Assembly (NCBI GenBank): GCA_026192395.1
Contig: WACF01000001.1
Location: forward strand, 1 to 64,000
From: Proteobacteria bacterium 005FR1
Lineage (GTDB): Bacteria > Pseudomonadota > Gammaproteobacteria > Pseudomonadales > Cellvibrionaceae
Reading direction: 5' to 3'
Length of the DNA stretch: 64,000 nucleotides
In this document: positions 25,916 to 35,366 of the stretch, piece after piece
How positions within the stretch are numbered: the stretch's first letter is position 1
How the letters are laid out: every line of letters begins with the position of its first letter
The notes under the pieces: generated by a model
What the model was told of the DNA's origin: nothing
The model's database searches: none
Seen by the model: the letters and a program-made list of their open reading frames with translations, nothing else
Program-made: the position numbers and the translations under genes

Positions 25916-26953
25916 TTACTGCACCGAGCTGTTCTGGCGCTGTTTGAGGAGCGTCAAGGCAGTATCTTCGATCATATCTTCCTGGCCTCCCACCATGCCC
26001 CTGCGTCCCATCTCCACGAGAATCTCTCGAGCAGAAACGCCGTATTTCTGTTCCGCTCTCTTGGCGAACAGCAGGAAGGAACCGTACACGCCCGCGTAAC
26101 CCATCGTGAGTGCATCCCTGTCGCTGCGGATAGGGAAGTCCATGATGGGCACCACCAGGTCCTCCGCCACGTCTTGAATGCCGAACACGTCCACGCCGGT
26201 CTCGATTCCCATTCGATCGCAGACCGCTACCAGGATTTCCATGGGGGTGTTGCCCGCACCCGCGCCCAGGCCGGCACAGGCGGCATCGATTCGGCTAGCT
26301 CCCGCTTCGATGGCGGCGATGGAGTTGGAGACACCCATGGAGAGGTTATGGTGGCCATGAAAACCGATTTCTGTCTCTGGTTTCAAGGCGTCCCGCAGCG
26401 CCTGAACCCGATCGCGGGCACCGTCCGGGAGCAGATAACCGGCCGAATCGGTGATGTAGACGCAATTGGCTCCGTAGCTTTCCATCAGCTTCGCCTGTTC
26501 GGCGAGACCTTCCGGGCTGTTCATGTGCGCCATCATCAGAAAGCCTACCGTGTCCATTTCCAATTCTCGCGCAAGAGAAATGTGTTGCTCAGATACGTCC
26601 GCTTCAGTGCAGTGAGTTGCAACGCGAATCGTATTGACGCCCAGTTCGCGAGCCATTTTCAAGTGATCCACTGTCCCGATGCCCGGCAGAAGCAGTGCGG
26701 AAACCTTTGCTTGCTTCATTAGCGGGATGACCGCGGACAGATATTCCTCGTCCGAGTGGGAAGGGAACCCGTAATTGACCGAGGCGCCCCCCAGTCCGTC
26801 GCCGTGAGTGACTTCGATTAGCGGTATGCCCGCGGCATCGAGCCCTTGGGCGATGCTCTTCATCTCTTCCAGGGAGATCTGGTGGCGCTTCGGATGCATG
26901 CCATCGCGAAGGCACATGTCGTGAACAGTGATTTTTTTGCCTTTAAGATCCAC
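25916..26953 (-). CDS. hsaF: 4-hydroxy-2-oxovalerate (4-hydroxy-2-oxohexanoate) aldolase HsaF
   Basis: 345 aa, the normal length. It has the DRE-TIM barrel signature [48 protein letters not shown], and the metal-binding [11 protein letters not shown]. It cleaves the hydroxy-oxo acid from the ring-A fragment into pyruvate and an aldehyde, which is channelled to HsaG. Last gene of the leftward operon hsaB-SDR-hsaE-hsaG-hsaF; 10 bp after hsaG. Confidence 0.92.
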   Translation of the reverse strand: MDLKGKKITVHDMCLRDGMHPKRHQISLEEMKSIAQGLDAAGIPLIEVTHGDGLGGASVNYGFPSHSDEEYLSAVIPLMKQAKVSALLLPGIGTVDHLKMARELGVNTIRVATHCTEADVSEQHISLARELEMDTVGFLMMAHMNSPEGLAEQAKLMESYGANCVYITDSAGYLLPDGARDRVQALRDALKPETEIGFHGHHNLSMGVSNSIAAIEAGASRIDAACAGLGAGAGNTPMEILVAVCDRMGIETGVDVFGIQDVAEDLVVPIMDFPIRSDRDALTMGYAGVYGSFLLFAKRAEQKYGVSAREILVEMGRRGMVGGQEDMIEDTALTLLKQRQNSSVQ

Positions 26954-26963
26954 AGCGCGCTCC

Positions 26964-27860
26964 TTAAGCTACTGTCTGCTTGAGTAATTCCTCGGCAAAC
27001 ATTTCCGCCGTACGGGCTGCTGCCGCGGTCATGATATCGAGATTGCCTGCATATTTCGGCAGGTAATCGCCGAGGCCTTCCACCTCCATGAAGATCGAGA
27101 CACGGTTGCCGTCGAACACCGGTCCGTTTACCAGTTTGTAACCCGGAACGTATTTCTGGACTTCGGCGATCATGTCGTGAATGGATTCGGTTATCGCCTT
27201 CTGGTCCGGTTCGCCTTCGGTCAGGCAGTGGACTGTGTCACGCATGATCAGCGGTGGCTCGGCGGGGTTGATGATGATAATGGCTTTCCCTTTCTTCGCG
27301 CCGCCCACCTTTTCCACGGCGCCGGCGGTAGTGCGAGTAAACTCGTCGATGTTTTTGCGAGTCCCGGGCCCAACTGACTTTGAGGCGGCGGTGGCGATGA
27401 TCTCAGCGTATTCCACTGGCTGAATTCTGGATACTGCGGCAACCAGCGGCACAGTGGCCTGTCCGCCGCATGTCACCATGTTGACGTTGGTGGCGCCTTG
27501 GCTGAGGTTTTCTCTGAGGTTTACCGGTGGAATGCAGTAGGGACCGATCGCCGCAGGAGTGAGGTCGATCATCAGCACGCCGAGTCCGGTAAGTTTCCGG
27601 CTGTTTTCCTGGTGAACATAGGCGGAGGTTGCGTCAAAGGCTATGCGGATATCGTCTTCCTTGACGTGGGGCAGCAATCCATCCACACCATCGGAAGTGG
27701 TTTTAAGGCCCAAGTCTGCGGCACGCTTCAGGCCGTCGGAGGTGGGGTCGATGCCCACCATCCAGACCGGTTCCAATACTGCGCTGCGCTGCAGCTTGTA
27801 CAACAGGTCAGTGCCGATATTGCCGGGCCCGATCAGGGCGCAGCGAATTTTATTACTCAT
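26964..27860 (-). CDS. hsaG: acylating acetaldehyde/propionaldehyde dehydrogenase HsaG
   Basis: 298 aa. Rossmann start [42 protein letters not shown], catalytic Cys in [14 protein letters not shown], and [13 protein letters not shown]. It converts the aldehyde from HsaF (propanal in steroid catabolism) to acyl-CoA with NAD+ and CoA, and forms a complex with HsaF. I placed the start at 27860 (GGAGACAAGC upstream) rather than the in-frame start at 27887, which overlaps hsaE. Confidence 0.92.
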   Translation of the reverse strand: MSNKIRCALIGPGNIGTDLLYKLQRSAVLEPVWMVGIDPTSDGLKRAADLGLKTTSDGVDGLLPHVKEDDIRIAFDATSAYVHQENSRKLTGLGVLMIDLTPAAIGPYCIPPVNLRENLSQGATNVNMVTCGGQATVPLVAAVSRIQPVEYAEIIATAASKSVGPGTRKNIDEFTRTTAGAVEKVGGAKKGKAIIIINPAEPPLIMRDTVHCLTEGEPDQKAITESIHDMIAEVQKYVPGYKLVNGPVFDGNRVSIFMEVEGLGDYLPKYAGNLDIMTAAAARTAEMFAEELLKQTVA

Positions 27861-27883
27861 GCTTGTCTCCGGATTTACCGCGT

Positions 27884-28678
27884 TCAATCGGTGAAAGTCA
27901 GGCTGGTGGAACCCAGGCCACTGATGGTCATTTCAATTTGATCGCCGGCCTGGACGGGGACCAGCGGAGCCAGGGCGCCAGACAGAATGATTTCGCCCTT
28001 GCGGAAGGGAATCCCGAGTTCGCCCAGCGTATTGGCGAGCCAGGCTACCGCTTCACAGGGGTGACCCTGGACAGCGGAGCCCAAGCCCGAACCCGCCGGT
28101 TCCCGGTTTCTCCACATCTGGAGCTGCACTTCGGCCAGATTCAGGCTGCGTGGATCGACTCTCTCTTTTCCCAAGGCGAATACGCCACAAGAGGCATTGT
28201 CCGCGACCGTGTCCTGAATTTTGATTTGCCAGTTTTCGATGCGCGAATCGACGATTTCGAAACAGCTGGTCACCGACTCAGTAGCTGCCAGTACATCCTC
28301 GGCTTTTATACCGGGGCCGTTCAGGTCTTCCGCAAGGATGAAGGCAATTTCGCCTTCTGCCCGTGGCTGGATAAGGCGGTGTTCCACCATGCTGACTTCC
28401 GAACCGCTGGCCACATGCATCGCGTCGGTCAGAAAGCCGAAATCCGGCTGATGGACGTCGAGCATCTCCTGAACAGCCTTACTCGTCACGCCAATCTTCT
28501 TTCCCACGACCTTTTGGCCCAAAGCTTCGCGCTGACTGAGGAACCGGAGGGAAATACGATAGGCTTCTTCGATCGTGATTCCTGGATGCCGCATGGTCAG
28601 GGGCGGCAATGTTTTGCGGTTCTGGAGGGCATCGAAAAGTTCATCCCCTAGGGATTCGATGATGGGGTGCTTGATCAT
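27884..28678 (-). CDS. hsaE: 2-hydroxypenta-2,4-dienoate-type hydratase HsaE
   Basis: 264 aa of the FAH/MhpD-type hydratase family: [52 protein letters not shown] (metal-binding E-x-E), [14 protein letters not shown], and [11 protein letters not shown]. It hydrates the dienoate released by HsaD. Start 28678 with GAGGAAC upstream; 11 bp separate it from the preceding SDR. Order hsaE-hsaG-hsaF in the operon follows the order of the reactions apart from the aldolase/dehydrogenase swap. Confidence 0.92.
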   Translation of the reverse strand: MIKHPIIESLGDELFDALQNRKTLPPLTMRHPGITIEEAYRISLRFLSQREALGQKVVGKKIGVTSKAVQEMLDVHQPDFGFLTDAMHVASGSEVSMVEHRLIQPRAEGEIAFILAEDLNGPGIKAEDVLAATESVTSCFEIVDSRIENWQIKIQDTVADNASCGVFALGKERVDPRSLNLAEVQLQMWRNREPAGSGLGSAVQGHPCEAVAWLANTLGELGIPFRKGEIILSGALAPLVPVQAGDQIEMTISGLGSTSLTFTD

Positions 28679-28689
28679 TTTTGTGTTCC

Positions 28690-29466
28690 TCAACCAGGAA
28701 ATACGCTCTGCTCGGCGCCGCCATCTACCTCGATGATTTTGCCCGTGACCCATTTCGAAGCGGGCGTGGCTAAATACAGAGCCGCGGCCGCGATATCCTC
28801 AACCTCGCCCAGACACTGCATGGGCGTGTGTTCTTCCATATACTTTCGCACATCGGGCGGCATGACCTTGTTCAGCGCATCAGTGAGAATCGGACCCGGC
28901 GCAATGCCATTGACGCGAACGGCTGGGGCGAACTCCTGAGAAAGCAACTTCGTCAGGTGGCTGAGGGCTGCCTTGGCGGTGCCGTAGCAGCTGAATTGCT
29001 TCTGCACGTAGCGCGCTGCCCCGGAGGTGATGTTGATGATGTTGCCTAGGCCCGTTTCGCGCATGAATGGTACGCACAGCTGAGTGAAGTGGTAGGCCGT
29101 GGTCACATTGAAGTGCATGTAATGGTCGAATTCCTGCCACGACAACTTCAGGGGGTCTGTCGGCCCGGCACCGCCGACATTGTTTACCAGATGTGTAATG
29201 CCGCCGAACTTGTCGATGGCGGCTTTCACCACTGCTTCGCGATCTTTGCCGTCGGTGAGGTCGGCGGCCACGGCAAGCGCTTGGCCGCCTTGAGAGTGAA
29301 TTTCCCCGGCCACTTTATCAACATCCGCCAGAGTGCGCGCGGCGCAGACCACACGGGCACCAGCTTCCGCGTAACTCAGCGCGATCGCCCGGCCAATGCC
29401 GCGGCCGGCGCCGGTTACAATGGCAACATTGCTCGAGTCCAGTTTGAATCGGTCGATCAATTTCAC
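28690..29466 (-). CDS. SDR resembling 7alpha-hydroxysteroid dehydrogenase
   Basis: 258 aa. Beyond the SDR basics (TGAGRGIGRAIA, VNNVGGAGPTDPL, NITSGAA, YGTAKAALSHL) the segment RVNGIAPGPILTDALNKVMP and EEHTPMQCLG closely follows E. coli 7alpha-HSDH (HdhA), as I remember it. It would oxidise the 7alpha-hydroxyl of bile acids with NAD+. It sits inside the ring-A operon, between hsaB and hsaE, which is unusual for a peripheral dehydrogenase. Substrate specificity is inferred. Confidence 0.78.
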   Translation of the reverse strand: MKLIDRFKLDSSNVAIVTGAGRGIGRAIALSYAEAGARVVCAARTLADVDKVAGEIHSQGGQALAVAADLTDGKDREAVVKAAIDKFGGITHLVNNVGGAGPTDPLKLSWQEFDHYMHFNVTTAYHFTQLCVPFMRETGLGNIINITSGAARYVQKQFSCYGTAKAALSHLTKLLSQEFAPAVRVNGIAPGPILTDALNKVMPPDVRKYMEEHTPMQCLGEVEDIAAAALYLATPASKWVTGKIIEVDGGAEQSVFPG

Positions 29467-29485
29467 TTACTTTCTCCGTCGGGGG

Positions 29486-30481
29486 TTAGGCGGACTCCAG
29501 CTTTTTGTCATCCGTGGACCATAGATCCGGCAGGCCAGGGTCGGTCACGCGAATCAAACCTTTGAGTAAAAGCTTCAAAGCCTGGACATCACCGACCCCC
29601 AGGTAGTCAACCACGCTTTGTTCGACGGCCTTGGTCTGCGCAATCTGCTCCAAGGAGACCTCCCGACCGGCTGCGGTCAAAGCAAATCTGATCTGGCCCA
29701 GCTTTTCCTCGGCAGCCACATAGCCCTGTTTCTCAAGGAAGCGCATGAGGGACTGGTTCGCTTTTATTCCGGTGTATTCCACATAACCATTGATTTCATC
29801 GAGCGTGAGGTGGTCTCGATTACAGAGCACGGATAGCACGAAAAATGACTGCTGGTCTAACTGCTGACTTTGTAGAATCTCGTTCAATTTCCCCAGAAGC
29901 TGATAGTGTGCTCGGCCGATGAGATAGCCCAAGAGGTCCTCGGTATAACTGCACTCGGGAGGCGGATCGCCGGAAAGGCGAAAACCCTCGCGAGGTTTGC
30001 GGGCCGCGAGGGCGTATTGGCCGCTTTGGAATGCCAGTGGCGGCAAATCGCTTTTGTCGAAACCCAAGACTTCTCCCACGAAGATAACGTGATCGCCACC
30101 CTCGTAGATGTAGGCCGTTCGGCACTGGAAGCGGGCGGTGCAATTGGGCAGAAACGGAATGTCGTTGATGCCCTCGTCCAGCTCCAGCCCCTTGAACTTG
30201 TCCATGCCGCGCGAGGCGAAGCGGCCCGAGAGTGCTTCCTGCTCAACCGAAAGAACATGCACGTTCCAGTGCTTATTGTTGGTGAACGCAGGCAGACTGA
30301 AGGCGGACTTGTCGAGGCTCCATAGTACCAGAGGTGGATCCAGAGACACCGAATTGAAGCTGTTGGCGGTGATCCCGATGGCTTCGCCTTCCTCAGTGCG
30401 AGTGGTGATGATGGTCACCCCGGTTGTGAATGTGCTCAACGCGTCGCGAAACGCTCTGCGGTTGAAGTTCGCTTGAGCCAT
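29486..30481 (-). CDS. hsaB: flavin reductase HsaB with a MarR-like C-terminal domain
   Basis: 331 aa. Residues 1-165 are a flavin-reductase-like domain (FRDALSTFTTGVTIITT, ANSFNSVSLDPPLVLWS, FKGLELDEG, CRTAYIYEGGDHVIFVGEV) that supplies reduced flavin to HsaA. Residues about 185-330 are a winged-helix MarR-like domain (HYQLLGKLNEILQSQQL, FFVLSVLCNRDHLTLDEIN, SLMRFLEKQGYV, LTAAGRE). Acinetobacter p-hydroxyphenylacetate hydroxylase reductase has the same layout, where that domain binds substrate and controls reduction. Actinobacterial HsaB is only about 190 aa. First gene of the leftward operon; ATG at 30481 behind GAGGAGACC. Confidence 0.88.
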   Translation of the reverse strand: MAQANFNRRAFRDALSTFTTGVTIITTRTEEGEAIGITANSFNSVSLDPPLVLWSLDKSAFSLPAFTNNKHWNVHVLSVEQEALSGRFASRGMDKFKGLELDEGINDIPFLPNCTARFQCRTAYIYEGGDHVIFVGEVLGFDKSDLPPLAFQSGQYALAARKPREGFRLSGDPPPECSYTEDLLGYLIGRAHYQLLGKLNEILQSQQLDQQSFFVLSVLCNRDHLTLDEINGYVEYTGIKANQSLMRFLEKQGYVAAEEKLGQIRFALTAAGREVSLEQIAQTKAVEQSVVDYLGVGDVQALKLLLKGLIRVTDPGLPDLWSTDDKKLESA

Positions 30482-30551
30482 CGTGGTCTCCTCGCTTGGT
30501 TCTTTAGCTGGATGGTTGAATAAGTATCGTGGATTTGGCTCCGTCAATTCA

Positions 30552-30567
30552 TCGTCTCTATGGACTA
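30552..30567. promoter_or_regulatory. steroid-regulon palindrome, hsaB side of divergent promoter
   Basis: TCGTCT-CTAT-GGACTA, preceded by CA (CATCGTC on this strand); perfect fit. About 71 bp upstream of hsaB. Confidence 0.75.
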
Positions 30568-30584
30568 ACGCATTGGCGTGGCTT

Positions 30585-30600
30585 TGGTCCGAATGGACGA
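30585..30600. promoter_or_regulatory. steroid-regulon palindrome, aldehyde dehydrogenase side
   Basis: TGGTCC-GAAT-GGACGA; one departure (G at position 2). Begins 33 bp after the first site; 69 bp upstream of the ATG at 30669. Confidence 0.7.
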
Positions 30601-30668
30601 GGCGATTCGCGTCAGTACACACTAGCTTATCAGTCAATATAAACAGTACGAGCCAAACGGGAGATTCT

Positions 30669-32096
30669 ATGGGCGCCTACCTGCAATCATTAGGGCAGCT
30701 GTCCGATCTGCTCGCCAGACAGCGACAAACTTCTGATCGCGAGGGCGCTGTCAGTGTCGGTATTCGACGTAAGCGCATCCAGGCGGTGATCGACCTTCTT
30801 GTGGATGAGCATCAGGCCCTCGCTGAGGCCATGGACGAGGACTTTGGTGGTCGACACGTCGGGTTTGGCCTGATGAATGATGTGCTTGGCTCGCTCAGCT
30901 CCCTGAAGCATTGCCGCGATCACCTCGAAAGCTGGATGGCCCGGCAGACGCGAAAGCCGCCCGTGCCATACGATCAGCTGGGAGCGGAAGCCTGGGTTCA
31001 GTATCAGCCCAAGGGCACGGTAGGGGTGATTGGAACCTGGAATGCACCGCTGTTTACGCTTTTCAGTCCGCTGGCCTCGGCATACGCCGCGGGCAACCGG
31101 GTAGTCCTGAAACCGTCGGAAGTGACGCCGAAGACCGCTGAATTGCTCGCGCGAGCTATCGACGAGCGTTTCGATCCGATGGATTTGGCAGTGATCACGG
31201 GTGGGCCGGAGGTTGGGCAGGGTTTTGCCAGTCAGCCTTTCGGGCATCTCGTGTTCACGGGTAGTACCTCGGTGGGGCGGGAAATCATGCGGCGTGCAGC
31301 AGACAATCTGGTGCCGGTCACCCTGGAACTCGGTGGCAAGTCGCCGGTGATTATCTCCCGACAGGTGAATCTGGCCGAGGCGGCTCGGCGGCTCGCTATC
31401 GCTAAGGGTAGCAATGGAGGGCAGCTCTGCATTTCCCCGGATCGAGTGTATGTGCCGGCGGGATTGCTTGAGCAGTTCCTGGCCGAGTTCGCCAGCGCGT
31501 TCAGAGGGCTCTATCCAAGCGTTGAGAACAATTCTGACTTGGTTTCGGTTGTCAACGACCGTCACCTGAACAGGATTGAGGATTATCTGGCGGAGGCCCG
31601 AAAAAGAGGGGCGAAAGTGATTACCTGCCCCGATGCGCCGTCGGCCGGGCGCAAGCGACCCCTGAGTCTGGTGGTGAATCCGCCTTCCGACACGCGCATC
31701 ATGCAGGAAGAGATCTTCGGCCCCGCCATGCTGGTACTCAGCTATGAGTCGCTGGATGAGGCTCTTGCCGAAATCAATGGCGGCGAACGCCCATTGGCTC
31801 TCTATTACTTCGGCGACGCTCGCGCGGAACAGGAATACGTGCTGGAGCGCACGCTGTCCGGCGGGGTCACCCTGAACGATGCCTTGATGCACGCGGCCAT
31901 GGAAGAAGCCCCCTTCGGCGGAGTTGGCGCCTCGGGGATGGGGCATTATCACGGTATGGAAGGTTTTCGGGAATTCTCTCATGCCCGTACCGTCTTCCGC
32001 GGAGCACCCGTGGACCCGCGCGGCGAATGGGGACTGCTCCCGCCGTGGCCAGACCACTTCTACCAGGCAATGGCTTCCCAAATCACTCGGGACTAG
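30669..32096 (+). CDS. aldehyde dehydrogenase (coniferyl-aldehyde-dehydrogenase-like)
   Basis: 475 aa. ALDH features: PKGTVGVIGTWNAPLFTLF, VLKPSEVTPKTAELLA, VFTGSTSVGREIM, general base Glu in LELGGKSPVI, catalytic Cys in GGQLCISPDRVY, and EEIFGPAMLVL. It lacks the C-terminal membrane anchor. In Pseudomonas bile-acid pathways a steroid aldehyde dehydrogenase (Sad) oxidises the C22 aldehyde released by the first aldolytic side-chain cleavage; this gene is the only ALDH of that kind in the cluster and fits that slot by context. Start at 30669 follows GGGAGA; the longer frame crosses both operators. Confidence 0.85.
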   Translation: MGAYLQSLGQLSDLLARQRQTSDREGAVSVGIRRKRIQAVIDLLVDEHQALAEAMDEDFGGRHVGFGLMNDVLGSLSSLKHCRDHLESWMARQTRKPPVPYDQLGAEAWVQYQPKGTVGVIGTWNAPLFTLFSPLASAYAAGNRVVLKPSEVTPKTAELLARAIDERFDPMDLAVITGGPEVGQGFASQPFGHLVFTGSTSVGREIMRRAADNLVPVTLELGGKSPVIISRQVNLAEAARRLAIAKGSNGGQLCISPDRVYVPAGLLEQFLAEFASAFRGLYPSVENNSDLVSVVNDRHLNRIEDYLAEARKRGAKVITCPDAPSAGRKRPLSLVVNPPSDTRIMQEEIFGPAMLVLSYESLDEALAEINGGERPLALYYFGDARAEQEYVLERTLSGGVTLNDALMHAAMEEAPFGGVGASGMGHYHGMEGFREFSHARTVFRGAPVDPRGEWGLLPPWPDHFYQAMASQITRD

Positions 32097-32304
32097 TCAT
32101 CTCTGGCGAGCTCTGAGGCTCGCCATCGTTTATTCAGGTGCGGCTTGAAAACCGATCTTCGGTTCGGATCACCGGGGCCGGCACCCTTCGCTCGCTTCTT
32201 TCTTGCCCACCCGCGTCAGCCGGCCGTTTCTTGCGCAGATCGGCGAGCTTTTGTTCGGTGCTGTTGTGGTCAGGCCAAATCACCGGTGGGTTTCGGTGAG
32301 CTGA

Positions 32305-32320
32305 TAGTCCGGTTTGACGA
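32305..32320. promoter_or_regulatory. steroid-regulon palindrome upstream of hsaA
   Basis: TAGTCC-GGTT-TGACGA followed by TG; one departure (T at the first base of the right half). 75 bp upstream of the hsaA start; the rest of the 298-bp gap holds no gene. Confidence 0.7.
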
Positions 32321-32394
32321 TGAACTTAGTTCGGCGGCTCTCGATAATCCGACCAACCCTGCACGGTGAACGTGGGGACATTCTGGAGGACACC

Positions 32395-33585
32395 ATGGCT
32401 GCCACTTACGAAAAGTCTGAACTAGAACTTGAGCTGATTGAAAGGGCGCGGAACCTGATTCCCGTTCTGAAAGAACGCGCCGATCAGGCGGAAAGAGATT
32501 TGAAGGTTCCCGATGAAACCGTTGCGGAAATGCAGGAGGCGGGTCTGTTCCGCGCACTGCAGCCGAAACGTTTTGGTGGCTATGAGGTTGACCTCCGCAC
32601 TTTCGCTGAGATTCAAATGGCTTTGGCGGAAGGTTGCATGTCCACCGCCTGGATTTATGGGGTTATCGGGGTGCACCCCTGGCAACTGGCGCGTTATCCG
32701 GAACAGGCCCAGCGAGACGTGTGGGGTGAAGATCCGTCCACCCTCGTAGCTTCCACCTATATGCCCGTGGCCAAGGTGACGCCGGTCGAAGGCGGATATC
32801 GAATTAGCGGCCGCTGGGGTTACTCCAGTGGCAGTGAACATTGTCAATGGAGCCTGCTGGGCGGAGTGATTCCCCCCGACGCGAACGGAGAGGGCCAGGA
32901 ACACGGTACATTCTTGGTGCCCCGGCGCGATTACCGAATCGAGCGGAATTGGGACGTACTCGGTCTGCGCGGAACCGGCAGCCATGATGTCGTCGTGGAA
33001 GACGCCTTCGTTCCCGCTCACCGACTGCAGCGTACAAACAACAACAGTCCGGAAGCTATTCCGGGACTGGAAGTTAATACCAACCCTCTGTTCGCAATCC
33101 CGTTTGCCCAGGTTTTCACCCGCGCGGTTTCCACCTCCGCTCTGGGTGCATTGCAAGGCGCGATCAATCAGTTCAGGGACAATGCGGCCCAACATATTGG
33201 CAAGCATGGTGCGAAAACCGCGGAAGATCCCGTCGCACAGCACGCGGTGGCGGACGCCGTTCTGACGTTGGACATGCTCAAGCTGGTACTGGATCGCAAC
33301 TACGGCCAGCTTTTGGAGCTTGCGAGTAAGGGTGAGTTTCCTGACGTGGAAACGCGCCTGCTCTACCGCTACCAGTCTGCCTATGTCACGAACGTTTGCG
33401 CGGAAAAGGTCAGTGATTTGCTGAAATCAATGGCGGCATCGGGCCTGTACAACACCAATCCGGTGGCGCGCATTTTCCGTGATCTCCACCAAGCCCGGGG
33501 GCATATCTCGAACAACGTGGCCGCTTTCGCACGAACCTACGGAGCCGTACAACTGGGACTTCCGAACCCGGATCCCTACGTGTAA
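32395..33585 (+). CDS. hsaA: 3-HSA monooxygenase oxygenase component HsaA
   Basis: 396 aa, acyl-CoA-dehydrogenase fold but of the flavin-dependent monooxygenase group. Segments FRALQPKRFGGYEVD, GCMSTAWIYGVIGVHPWQLA, VWGEDPSTLVASTYMPV, SGRWGYSSGSEHCQW, and WDVLGLRGTGSHDVVVED follow Mycobacterium HsaA. It hydroxylates the phenolic 9,10-seco steroid (3-HSA) to the catechol, using reduced flavin from HsaB. ATG at 32395 behind CTGGAGGACACC; the longer frame from 32314 overlaps the operator. First gene of hsaA-kstD-SDR-ligase. Confidence 0.92.
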   Translation: MAATYEKSELELELIERARNLIPVLKERADQAERDLKVPDETVAEMQEAGLFRALQPKRFGGYEVDLRTFAEIQMALAEGCMSTAWIYGVIGVHPWQLARYPEQAQRDVWGEDPSTLVASTYMPVAKVTPVEGGYRISGRWGYSSGSEHCQWSLLGGVIPPDANGEGQEHGTFLVPRRDYRIERNWDVLGLRGTGSHDVVVEDAFVPAHRLQRTNNNSPEAIPGLEVNTNPLFAIPFAQVFTRAVSTSALGALQGAINQFRDNAAQHIGKHGAKTAEDPVAQHAVADAVLTLDMLKLVLDRNYGQLLELASKGEFPDVETRLLYRYQSAYVTNVCAEKVSDLLKSMAASGLYNTNPVARIFRDLHQARGHISNNVAAFARTYGAVQLGLPNPDPYV

Positions 33586-33648
33586 GCGAGGTTGCGCGCG
33601 TTTAAAACACAGGCAAGGGTCTAGTTCAACCTGCGAGTGATTTCAATC

Positions 33649-35364
33649 ATGACAAAGAATAGCGATTACGCCTGCGAATTCGACCTTGTGGTTGTCGGGT
33701 CCGGGGCAGGCGCAATGACCGCTGCGATCACCGCTGCAGACCACGGTTTGCGTGTACTCATGGTGGAAAAAACCAACCGCTATGGTGGCACATCGGCGAT
33801 TTCCGGGGGCGGGATCTGGGTTCCGAATAATCACTACTTCAAGGCGAAGGGAGGCAACGACAGCGAAGAAAAAGGATGGACCTATTTGAAAGCGTCAGTG
33901 GGCGACGACGTGGATGAAGCTCGCCTGCGTGCCTATCTGGACAAGGGACCGGAGATGATGGAGTGGATGGAGAAAAACACGCGTCTCCATTACACAGTGG
34001 CTGAGAAGTACCCGGACTACTACCAGCATCTGCCCGGCGCTCTGCCAGGGGGGCGTTCTCTCGACCCGGAACTGTTTGATACCAGCGTGCTGAGAGAGGA
34101 GCTGCACAATCTGCGCGAGGCCACTCCGGCCACCTTGCTAATGGGACGCGTTGCCTGGACTGCTCGCCACGCTCACACTGCCATGTCCAAATCCCGAGGC
34201 TGGCGTCTGCTGGTGATGTGGTTGATGCTGCGCTACGCCCTCGACTTTCGCTGGCGAAAAAAAATGGATACCCGCCGCGACCGGCGCGCTGCTCTGGGCA
34301 ATGCGCTCGTCGCCAGCTTGCGAGCATCTATGATGGATCGCAACATCCCGCTTTGGTTGAACACTGAATTCAAGGAGTTGATCGAGGAAAACGGTCGGGT
34401 ATGTGGATTGGTGGTAAGCCGAGAGGGCAAAACCCAGCGCATTCGGGTCCGCAGGGGCGTCGTCCTGGGCGCAGGCGGCTTCGAACAGAATCAGTCTCTG
34501 CGGGAAAAGTATCTGCCCAAACCTACCTGCAGCCGATGGAGCGCGACTCCGGCGGGAGCCAACACGGGCGCAGCACTTGAAGCGGCCCAGGCCATCGGGG
34601 CCGCCACCGATCTGCTTGATTGGTGCTGGTGGACTCCTAGCATCACGGTCCCCAACGAAGATAAGGCACGTGGCATTTTCGCGGAGCGGGCCTTCCCCGG
34701 TGCTATTGTCGTAAACGGTCTCGGCAAGCGCTACGTCAATGAGGCCGCGCCTTATTTGGAGTTCGGTGAGGCCATGTACAAGGACAACGAGAAGACCGGA
34801 GGCAGAAGCATTCCCTCCTGGGTTGTTTTCGACAGCACATTCCGCTTCAACTACGCCATGGGTCCCCTGATGCCGGCCCAGGTGATGCCGGATAGCCGCT
34901 TGCGCAAAGAATGGAAAAACAACGTCTATTTCAAGGCAGACAGCCTGGAAGAACTGGCGGCGCAAATCGATGTGGACGCGCAAGGACTAAAGGAAACGGT
35001 CCGCAACATGAATCGTTACGCAGCGACCGGCGTCGACGAAGAATTTCAGCGGGGCGGCAACGAGTACGATCGCTACTACGGCGATGTGAACGTCACGCCT
35101 AACCCATGCCTTGCGCCTCTTGAGAAAGGACCTTTCTACGCCATGCCCATGCAGGCGGGTGATATTGGGACAAAGGGTGGTCTGCTCACCAACGAGAAGG
35201 GTCAGGTGATGCGAGATCAAGGGGGAGCTATCGAAGGGCTCTACGCAATTGGCAATACGTCGGCCTCTGTCATGGGCACCCGCTATCCCGGGGCGGGCGG
35301 CACTCTCGGGCCGGCGATGACTTTTGGCTATATCGCTGCGCTGCATGCGGCAGGTAAGGAGTGA
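33649..35364 (+). CDS. kstD: 3-ketosteroid Delta1-dehydrogenase KstD
   Basis: 571 aa FAD flavoprotein. N-terminal dinucleotide site VVVGSGAGAMTAAITAADHG; the KstD hallmark GGTSAISGGGIWVPNN; second FAD contact RRGVVLGAGGFEQN; and a C-terminal YPGAGGTLGPAMTFGYIAA. It introduces the C1-C2 double bond into ring A, which with KshA opens ring B. Length is in the normal KstD range (510-570). ATG at 33649 chosen over the GTG at 33637. The next SDR starts two bases after its stop. Confidence 0.9.
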   Translation: MTKNSDYACEFDLVVVGSGAGAMTAAITAADHGLRVLMVEKTNRYGGTSAISGGGIWVPNNHYFKAKGGNDSEEKGWTYLKASVGDDVDEARLRAYLDKGPEMMEWMEKNTRLHYTVAEKYPDYYQHLPGALPGGRSLDPELFDTSVLREELHNLREATPATLLMGRVAWTARHAHTAMSKSRGWRLLVMWLMLRYALDFRWRKKMDTRRDRRAALGNALVASLRASMMDRNIPLWLNTEFKELIEENGRVCGLVVSREGKTQRIRVRRGVVLGAGGFEQNQSLREKYLPKPTCSRWSATPAGANTGAALEAAQAIGAATDLLDWCWWTPSITVPNEDKARGIFAERAFPGAIVVNGLGKRYVNEAAPYLEFGEAMYKDNEKTGGRSIPSWVVFDSTFRFNYAMGPLMPAQVMPDSRLRKEWKNNVYFKADSLEELAAQIDVDAQGLKETVRNMNRYAATGVDEEFQRGGNEYDRYYGDVNVTPNPCLAPLEKGPFYAMPMQAGDIGTKGGLLTNEKGQVMRDQGGAIEGLYAIGNTSASVMGTRYPGAGGTLGPAMTFGYIAALHAAGKE

Positions 35365-35366
35365 CG

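Noticed and set aside
30690-32081. Long open frame (463 codons) antisense to the aldehyde dehydrogenase
   Set aside because: The plus-strand frame has full ALDH motifs; the antisense frame has no family signature and the usual His/Arg/Gln-rich mirror composition of a GC-rich gene.
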